Source: Bacteroidales bacterium
GTDB taxonomy: Bacteria > Bacteroidota > Bacteroidia > Bacteroidales > UBA932
Direction of reading: 5' to 3'
Assembly (NCBI GenBank): GCA_017454905.1
Contig: JAFTCB010000042.1
Span: 1 to 64,000 of the forward strand
DNA: 64,000 nucleotides
Position 1 is the first letter of the stretch. The number at the start of each line of letters is the position of its first letter. Under the pieces are notes generated by a model. It was not told the DNA's origin. It saw nothing but the letters and a program-made list of their open reading frames with translations, and did no database searches. Below, in pieces: positions 59,547 to 64,000 of this stretch. A program made the translations under genes and the position numbers.

Positions 59547-60173
59547 CTAGAAGAATTTGACGACCTCGTCCAGTGACTTGTGGTTGGGCTGGCCGGGCTC
59601 GCCGGCGCGGTAGCCCAGGGCGATCACGGCCATGACCTCCTCGTTGTCCGGGATCCCGAACAGCGCACGGAGCCCGTCGCTCTGGCGGAAGCCCATGATC
59701 AGCGTGTCGAAGCCCATCTCGCGGGCCTTGAGGATGAGGTAGGCGTTGCTCAGGCCGTTGTCGTAAGCACCCCAGCCGTCGCCGATCTCATTGACGGCCG
59801 TGCCGCGTCCGAAACCGGACTGGCCCTTGACGAAGGTGGAGACCAGGACGACGGGTGCACCGGCGATATTGGCAGCATTGCGCTCGCCGACCAGCTGCTT
59901 GGCGGCAGCCACCTTCTCGGGCGAGATTGCCACGTAGTACCGGGTGGTCTGGGTGTTGGCCCAGGTCGGGGACTGCTGCGTGGCGGCCATCAAGGTACGG
60001 ACTTCCTCCTCGGAAATGGTCTTGGCGGCGTCGTAGCTGCGGACGCTGCGGCGGGAGGCGTAGAGTTCGTCGAGGGTCGGTGCTCCGGAAGCGGGGGAGA
60101 CGGTGCCGTTGCAAGCGGCGAACAGCAGGAGCGCCGATGCGGCGAGGCCTGCAAATAAGATCGTTTTCTTCAT
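59547..60173 (-). CDS. nitroreductase-family lipoprotein
   Basis: This 208-residue protein starts with a lipoprotein signal (lipobox FAAC, Cys21) and continues with a nitroreductase (FMN-binding) domain: RRSVRSYDAAKTISEEEV at the start, SPTWANTQTTRYYV, and GFDTLIMGF...LFGIPDNEEVMAVIALGY towards the end. A periplasmic or surface location is unusual for this mostly cytoplasmic family. It precedes the Hdr-like operon by four bases. The start at 60173 was chosen for the signal peptide and the -7 box eight bases upstream. Confidence 0.85.
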   Translation of the reverse strand: MKKTILFAGLAASALLLFAACNGTVSPASGAPTLDELYASRRSVRSYDAAKTISEEEVRTLMAATQQSPTWANTQTTRYYVAISPEKVAAAKQLVGERNAANIAGAPVVLVSTFVKGQSGFGRGTAVNEIGDGWGAYDNGLSNAYLILKAREMGFDTLIMGFRQSDGLRALFGIPDNEEVMAVIALGYRAGEPGQPNHKSLDEVVKFF

Positions 60174-60181
60174 ATTAAAGA

Positions 60182-60189
60182 CAAATATA
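60182..60189 (-). promoter_or_regulatory. -7 promoter box (TATATTTG) of the nitroreductase-Hdr transcript
   Basis: Matches TAnnTTTG, eight bases ahead of the ATG at 60173. It is the only promoter-like element seen for the six-gene series down to 54585. Confidence 0.6.
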
Positions 60190-60223
60190 CGGTAAAATCG
60201 GGGAATTGCAATCCAAAGTTTCT

Positions 60224-60231
60224 TATCTTTG
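60224..60231 (+). promoter_or_regulatory. -7 promoter box (TATCTTTG) of the DMT transporter gene
   Basis: Matches TAnnTTTG, nine bases ahead of the ATG at 60241. An in-frame upstream start would overlap the box and is unlikely. Confidence 0.6.
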
Positions 60232-60240
60232 GCCCCCGGA

Positions 60241-61122
60241 ATGAACGAAAAGAACCGCACCCTGCTGCTCCTGCACCTTGCCGTTTTCCTGGCGGGGTGG
60301 ACCGGCATTTTCGGCCGGGTGATTTCGCTGGACGGGCTGCCGCTGGTGTGGTACCGGGTCCTGGTCGCCCTGCCGTCGCTGCTCGCCGTGCTTGCCCTGT
60401 CGGGGCGGCTGCACCGCAGCGGAGCGGGGGCTATCGGGCGTTTCGCTGCGCTCGGCATCCTGCTGGCGATGCATTGGGTGGCTTTCTATGAGAGCATCCA
60501 GGCTTCGAATGTGTCGGTGGGCGTGGCCTGCATTGCGACGTCCTGCTTCTTCTCGGCGCTTTTCGAGCCCCTGCTTACCCGCAGCCGGATCCAGTGGGCG
60601 GAACTGCTGATCAGTTTTATCGCGATAGCGGGTATCCTGCTGATTTTCAGCCTGGACATCCGTTACCGGACAGGGATCCTCTGGGGGCTGGCGTCGGCGG
60701 CGATCTATTCGGTGTTTGCTATCCTGAACATCGGGGCCGGGAAGCGGACGGGCGAGGACAGCGCCACGATGCTGCTCTGGGAACTGGCGGGGAGCGTGGT
60801 TTTCCTCTCGCTCTGCGTGCCGGTCTACGCCCTGGCCGGTGGCGAAGCCGTGCCGGTGCCGCAGGGGAAAGATGTCTGGGGACTGCTGGTGCTGGGCTCC
60901 GTGCTCACGGTCGTGCCGTTCCTGCTGCAGATCCATGCCCTGCGCCGTCTGTCGGCGTTCACGGTCAATGTGGCCTACAACCTCGAACCGGTCTACAGCA
61001 TCCTGTTCGCGGCCCTGCTTTTCGGGGAGACCCGGGAGGTCGGGTGGTCTTTCTGGGCGGGAATCGCCCTTATCGTCCTGTCGGTGTGGCTGCAGACGCG
61101 TCGCGTCCGCAGGCGTGCCTGA
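60241..61122 (+). CDS. EamA/DMT-superfamily transporter
   Basis: This 293-residue membrane protein has ten predicted helices in two EamA repeats, with LLLLHLAVFLAGWTGIFGR at the start and the conserved NVAYNLEPVYSILFAALLFGE in the second repeat. Members export amino acids, metabolites or nucleotide precursors; the substrate here is unknown. Its last 53 bases overlap the end of the convergent GH3 gene. Confidence 0.88.
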   Translation: MNEKNRTLLLLHLAVFLAGWTGIFGRVISLDGLPLVWYRVLVALPSLLAVLALSGRLHRSGAGAIGRFAALGILLAMHWVAFYESIQASNVSVGVACIATSCFFSALFEPLLTRSRIQWAELLISFIAIAGILLIFSLDIRYRTGILWGLASAAIYSVFAILNIGAGKRTGEDSATMLLWELAGSVVFLSLCVPVYALAGGEAVPVPQGKDVWGLLVLGSVLTVVPFLLQIHALRRLSAFTVNVAYNLEPVYSILFAALLFGETREVGWSFWAGIALIVLSVWLQTRRVRRRA

Positions 61123-62158
61123 GCCGGGCGATGCGCTCCAGGCTGGCTTCAAGCCGTTCCTCCGGGATGCGGCCGCTTCCGACAGCTTCCACGACGGCGT
61201 CGAAGGCCGCGCAATAGTCCAGCGGGCAGAGCAGCAGGTCCGAGCCGGCCTCGAAGGCCCGCACGGCCGCTTCTCCGCTGCCGAAGGCACGGGTGATGGC
61301 GCCCATTTCCAGGGCGTCGGTGATGACGACTCCGTCGAAACCGAGTTCTCCGCGCAGCTTTTCCGTCAGGATGACGGGGGAGAGCGAGGCGGGGATGTCG
61401 TTGCCCGTCACCGCGGGGGCGGCGATGTGGGCGGCCATCACCATCGCGGCGCCGGCGGCGATCCCGGCGCGGAAGGTGACCATCTCGCAACTGCGCATCT
61501 CCTGCCAGTTCTTGCGCGTGAAGGCATAGCCCAGGTGCGTATCGGAGAGGGTGTCCCCGTGTCCGGGGAAATGCTTCAGGCTGCCGGCGATCCCGGCATC
61601 GGAGAGGCCGCGCACATAGGCGGCGACCAGCGGCGCGGCCACGGCGGGGTCGTCGCTGAAGGCGCGCGCGCCGATGATGATGTTCTGCGGGTTGGTGTTG
61701 ACGTCGGCCACGGGGGCGAAATCGATGTCCAGGCCGTATTTCCGGAGGTAGCTGCCGATGGCGAATGCGGCATCGTATGCTGCCTGCGGGGTGCCTTCGG
61801 CGGCAAGGGCCGCCATGCTTTCGAAGTGCGGGACCTCGAAGGAGGGATTGTTCGCGATGCGGCTGACGCGTCCGCCCTCCTCGTCAATGCAGAGCAGGGG
61901 AGCGCCGGGCAGGGAGCGCAGCTGAGCGCTGAAACGCAGCAACTGCTCCGGATTCGCGATGTTGTGGCTATAGAGCAGCACGCCTCCGGCCGGGTATTGC
62001 GCGGCGCGCGCACGCATCCCCTCGCTCACCGCCTGCAGGCGCCGGGAAGGGAGCTCCGCGTCGGACGCATAGCTGATGGCGGGCTCCAGCGATTCGGGCC
62101 GCACGATGAACAGTTGTCCTACCTTTTCACGCAGGGACGGGTCCTGAAAACTTGCCAT
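61070..62158 (-). CDS. GH3 beta-N-acetylhexosaminidase-like enzyme (NagZ type)
   Basis: This 362-residue enzyme matches NagZ, which cleaves N-acetylglucosamine from peptidoglycan fragments. The His/Asp dyad motif KHFPGHGDT is at 195-203, followed by DTH, and the nucleophile is Asp281 in VITDALEMG. No signal peptide is visible, which fits a cytoplasmic recycling role. The start at 62158 was chosen because the family's conserved N-terminus (REKVGQLFIV) begins there. It lies 17 bases behind a 49-residue ORF with its own promoter, and probably shares its mRNA. Confidence 0.88.
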   Translation of the reverse strand: MASFQDPSLREKVGQLFIVRPESLEPAISYASDAELPSRRLQAVSEGMRARAAQYPAGGVLLYSHNIANPEQLLRFSAQLRSLPGAPLLCIDEEGGRVSRIANNPSFEVPHFESMAALAAEGTPQAAYDAAFAIGSYLRKYGLDIDFAPVADVNTNPQNIIIGARAFSDDPAVAAPLVAAYVRGLSDAGIAGSLKHFPGHGDTLSDTHLGYAFTRKNWQEMRSCEMVTFRAGIAAGAAMVMAAHIAAPAVTGNDIPASLSPVILTEKLRGELGFDGVVITDALEMGAITRAFGSGEAAVRAFEAGSDLLLCPLDYCAAFDAVVEAVGSGRIPEERLEASLERIARLRHACGRDASAATPTGR

Positions 62159-62175
62159 AACGCAGAAATTGCGCG

Positions 62176-62325
62176 CTATCTGACTTCCGTCAGGGCGCCG
62201 GTCGCGGATTCGATGATGAAGCCCCGGACGCTGACGTCCGCGGGGATCAGCGGATAGTTCACGATGGCGGCCACATATTCGCGGTTGAACGCGAGGACGG
62301 AATCGATGTTGCTCTGAAATTTCAT
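62176..62325 (-). CDS. 49-aa ORF resembling the C-terminal tail of a beta-carbonic anhydrase
   Basis: The ORF begins MKFQSNIDSVLAFNREYVAA and ends in YPLIPADVSVRGFIIESATG plus ALTEVR. The second half resembles the last strand of beta-carbonic anhydrases (pattern PLIP.DV.V.G...D..TG.L.EV), but the zinc-binding core (Cys, His, Cys) is absent. A box TATCTTTA (62330-62337) ends four bases before the ATG, the spacing seen at other genes in this window, so it is probably transcribed. It may be a remnant of a deleted gene or a true small protein. Confidence 0.5.
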   Translation of the reverse strand: MKFQSNIDSVLAFNREYVAAIVNYPLIPADVSVRGFIIESATGALTEVR

Positions 62326-62329
62326 GGAG

Positions 62330-62337
62330 TAAAGATA
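62330..62337 (-). promoter_or_regulatory. -7 promoter box (TATCTTTA) of the 49-aa ORF and GH3 gene
   Basis: One mismatch to TAnnTTTG, with four bases (CTCC) before the ATG at 62325. Confidence 0.5.
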
Positions 62338-62361
62338 GTGATAATTCCGGAATGACGGAAG

Positions 62362-62943
62362 CTACGCGATCATCCGCAGCCACTTGCGGTAGCCGAACAC
62401 GGCGAAGACCGTGTAGATGCCGTAGATCGCGGCCTTGAAGGGGATGCCCTTGCGGACGTAAAGGATGCAGCAGACCACGTCTACGACCAGCCACAGGAGC
62501 CACTGTTCGGCATATTTCTGGGCGAGGGCCCACAGGGCGACGATGCTCAGGGCCGTGGTGAAGGCATCCGCCACCGGGACGGTCGAATTGGTCCAGTGCG
62601 TCAGGATCCACCAGATGCCAAACCAGAGCAGAAGCAGCGCTGCGAGCGAAGGAAGGATGTGCGCGCGTTTATAGCGGGTCACCGGCCGTTCGGAACGCTG
62701 CTCCGGCTGCTGGCCGGACCGTTTGAAGAATTTCCAGGACACATAGCCATAAACTCCCGCCAGGCAGTAGTAGATGGCCATGCCGAAATCAGCGTACAGG
62801 CCGGCCTTGAAATACAACACCATGTCAATGGCCGGCATGACGATACTCGCCAGCCAGAGCCAGATGCTCGCCTTGTACTCGAGCACCAGATAGACCAGTC
62901 CGACGGTGAATCCGAGAATGTCCAGGAATCTCAGCGTATCCAT
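62362..62943 (-). CDS. pnuC: PnuC-family vitamin transporter (nicotinamide riboside or thiamine)
   Basis: This 193-residue membrane protein has seven predicted helices of the PnuC fold. Conserved parts include WLWLASIVMPAIDMVLYF, GMAIYYCLAGVYGYVSW and WLLWLVVDVVCCILYVRKG. PnuC proteins import nicotinamide riboside by facilitated diffusion, while the related PnuT imports thiamine. In Bacteroidota PnuT is commonly encoded next to a TonB receptor, and such a receptor lies nine bases upstream here, so thiamine is a real alternative. No thiamine pyrophosphokinase follows. Confidence 0.88.
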   Translation of the reverse strand: MDTLRFLDILGFTVGLVYLVLEYKASIWLWLASIVMPAIDMVLYFKAGLYADFGMAIYYCLAGVYGYVSWKFFKRSGQQPEQRSERPVTRYKRAHILPSLAALLLLWFGIWWILTHWTNSTVPVADAFTTALSIVALWALAQKYAEQWLLWLVVDVVCCILYVRKGIPFKAAIYGIYTVFAVFGYRKWLRMIA

Positions 62944-62952
62944 TTGTCAGTA

Positions 62953-64000
62953 TCAGAATCTCAATGCAACATGCCCGATGACGGTGAGCGGAGCCACGGG
63001 GATAAAGCCGATCTGGTAGTAACGGTTCCCTTCGGGATGGCCGTAGCTGTCGCAGATGGCGCTGTAGACCCAGCCGCTCTGCGCCACGCGGGCGGAGAAG
63101 ACGTTGTTGAAGTCCACGCCCAGGTCGATGGCCTTGAGGACCTTGCGCGGCTTGAAAGTATAGCCCAGGCTCAGGTTCGACAGACTGTAGCCCGGCAGCG
63201 AGCGGTCGAGGTTCTCGCTGTTGTCCAGATACATCCGGCTGACATAGCCGGTCTGCCAAACGGCCCGGAAGTTGCCGAAATGCACGTTCGCGAAGCCGTT
63301 CAGGATCGCAGAAGGCGAGTAGGCCAGGGCCTTGTCGTCGTAGTGGAGCACGCGCACCCCGTTGTCCCAGTCTTCGACATATTCGTCGAAATCCAGCAGC
63401 CGGTTGCGGCTCAGGGCGGCATTGCCCTCAAGGGTCAGCCAGCGGGTGATGTCCCAGCCGGCGGTGAGCTCGGCGCCCAGGCGGTAGGAGTCCGGGATGT
63501 TGGTGGTCAGGGCCTCGCCGATGTCGCTCAACTCGCCCGTCTGCACCAACTGGTCCTTGTAGCGCATGTAGTAGAGCGTGGCGCTGGCGCGCCAGTTGCG
63601 GCCGTCATACTGATAGCCCGCCTCCCAGTCCAGCAGGCGCTCGGCGCGCGGGGCAGGATACTTGCCGTTGTCGGTGAAGTTGTTGCGCTCGGGCTCGCGG
63701 TGGCTCATCGCGAAAGAGGCGAAAGCACGGTGGCCGTCGCGGCTGAAATTGACGCCCGCCTTGGGGTTGAAGAAGTTATACCGGACGTCCACGTCCAGGA
63801 AATGCTTCTGCGGCACGCCGTTGTCATCCACGTAGTACTTGTCGTTGTAGCCGCCGGTCTTGTAGCCGACATGGCGGAACTGCACATCGCCGAATACGCT
63901 CCACGCATCGGACAGTTCGTATGCAGCCTTCACGAAGGCGCTGGCGTCCAGCTTGGAGGCGTCGGAGTCGTAGTAGCGGTAGTGCAGATTGCCATTCTCG
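62953..64000 (-). CDS. TonB-dependent receptor, C-terminal part (cut by the window edge)
   Basis: At least 348 residues of the barrel of a TonB-dependent receptor are present; the reading frame is open to the right edge, so the N-terminus lies outside. The strands alternate aromatic and polar residues (for example YYMRYKDQLVQTGELSDIGE), the TonB_dep_Rec pattern SLGYTFKPRKVLKAIDLGVD lies near the C-terminus, and the final strand ends VIGHVALRF. It stands directly before pnuC and probably delivers the same vitamin across the outer membrane. Confidence 0.9.
   Translation of the reverse strand, partial: ENGNLHYRYYDSDASKLDASAFVKAAYELSDAWSVFGDVQFRHVGYKTGGYNDKYYVDDNGVPQKHFLDVDVRYNFFNPKAGVNFSRDGHRAFASFAMSHREPERNNFTDNGKYPAPRAERLLDWEAGYQYDGRNWRASATLYYMRYKDQLVQTGELSDIGEALTTNIPDSYRLGAELTAGWDITRWLTLEGNAALSRNRLLDFDEYVEDWDNGVRVLHYDDKALAYSPSAILNGFANVHFGNFRAVWQTGYVSRMYLDNSENLDRSLPGYSLSNLSLGYTFKPRKVLKAIDLGVDFNNVFSARVAQSGWVYSAICDSYGHPEGNRYYQIGFIPVAPLTVIGHVALRF

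Overview
The window looks like a high-GC chromosome segment from an uncultured member of the Bacteroidales (Bacteroidota). The evidence is the recurrent -7 promoter element TAnnTTTG in front of genes, the lack of Shine-Dalgarno sequences, and families typical of the phylum (TonB-dependent receptor plus DUF4249, DUF5686, GSCFA, DUF4301, a PnuC-TonB pair). The V-type ATPase and sodium-pumping methylmalonyl-CoA decarboxylase suggest an anaerobic, probably gut or rumen, propionate producer. Genus cannot be fixed from the sequence alone.

Region by region. 1-1829: a 27-bp repeat with hairpins, a cytoplasmic GH13 enzyme and a gene-free stretch with three strong inverted repeats. 1830-12593 (minus strand): two energy operons, a seven-gene V-type ATPase (E, DUF2764, A, B, D, I, K) whose rotor carries all five Na+ ligands, and a four-gene Na+-translocating methylmalonyl-CoA decarboxylase. 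Together they could run a sodium cycle. 12660-17243: a DUF819 membrane protein, a tiny lipoprotein-like ORF, a small-molecule kinase, and an unexplained pair in which a DUF4116-repeat protein and a 217-residue protein share a C-terminal module. 17357-22649 (minus): tRNA-Pro with the unusual anticodon AGG, preceded by recF, DUF721, pdxB, DUF4301 and an AI-2E-family transporter. 22719-28191 (plus): yfgM-like, yebC, a DUF4412-like protein, then an operon that joins an RsbW-like kinase and a STAS antagonist to an amino-acid ABC transporter. That transporter's ATPase ends in a degenerate RsbW-like domain and its binding protein has its two lobes in swapped order.

28195-30955: a YtrA/GntR-controlled ABC exporter operon with a visible operator. 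30996-43002: GSCFA protein, 5'-nucleotidase, ffh, small AraC-type regulator, CDF transporter without its cytoplasmic domain, AspT-like transporter, membrane-anchored AraC regulator, PrsW protease, two outer-membrane proteins. 43052-47140: zinc/cadmium P-type ATPase, GH8 enzyme and two small proteins. 47178-53036: a UvrA paralogue carrying an in-frame 24-bp tandem repeat next to a REP-like palindrome, apparently co-transcribed with a TonB receptor and a DUF4249 lipoprotein. 53146-62325: acetyltransferase, esterase, a five-gene heterodisulfide-reductase-like redox complex behind a nitroreductase lipoprotein, a DMT transporter, a NagZ-like GH3 enzyme and a 49-residue ORF resembling the tail of a beta-carbonic anhydrase. 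62362-64000: pnuC and the C-terminal part of a TonB receptor cut by the window edge.

A pattern across the window is that many start codons lie only 4-6 nt behind the -7 box, which predicts leaderless or nearly leaderless mRNAs. The most unusual systems are the RsbW/STAS/ABC operon at 24953-28191 and the DUF4116 pair at 14870-17243.
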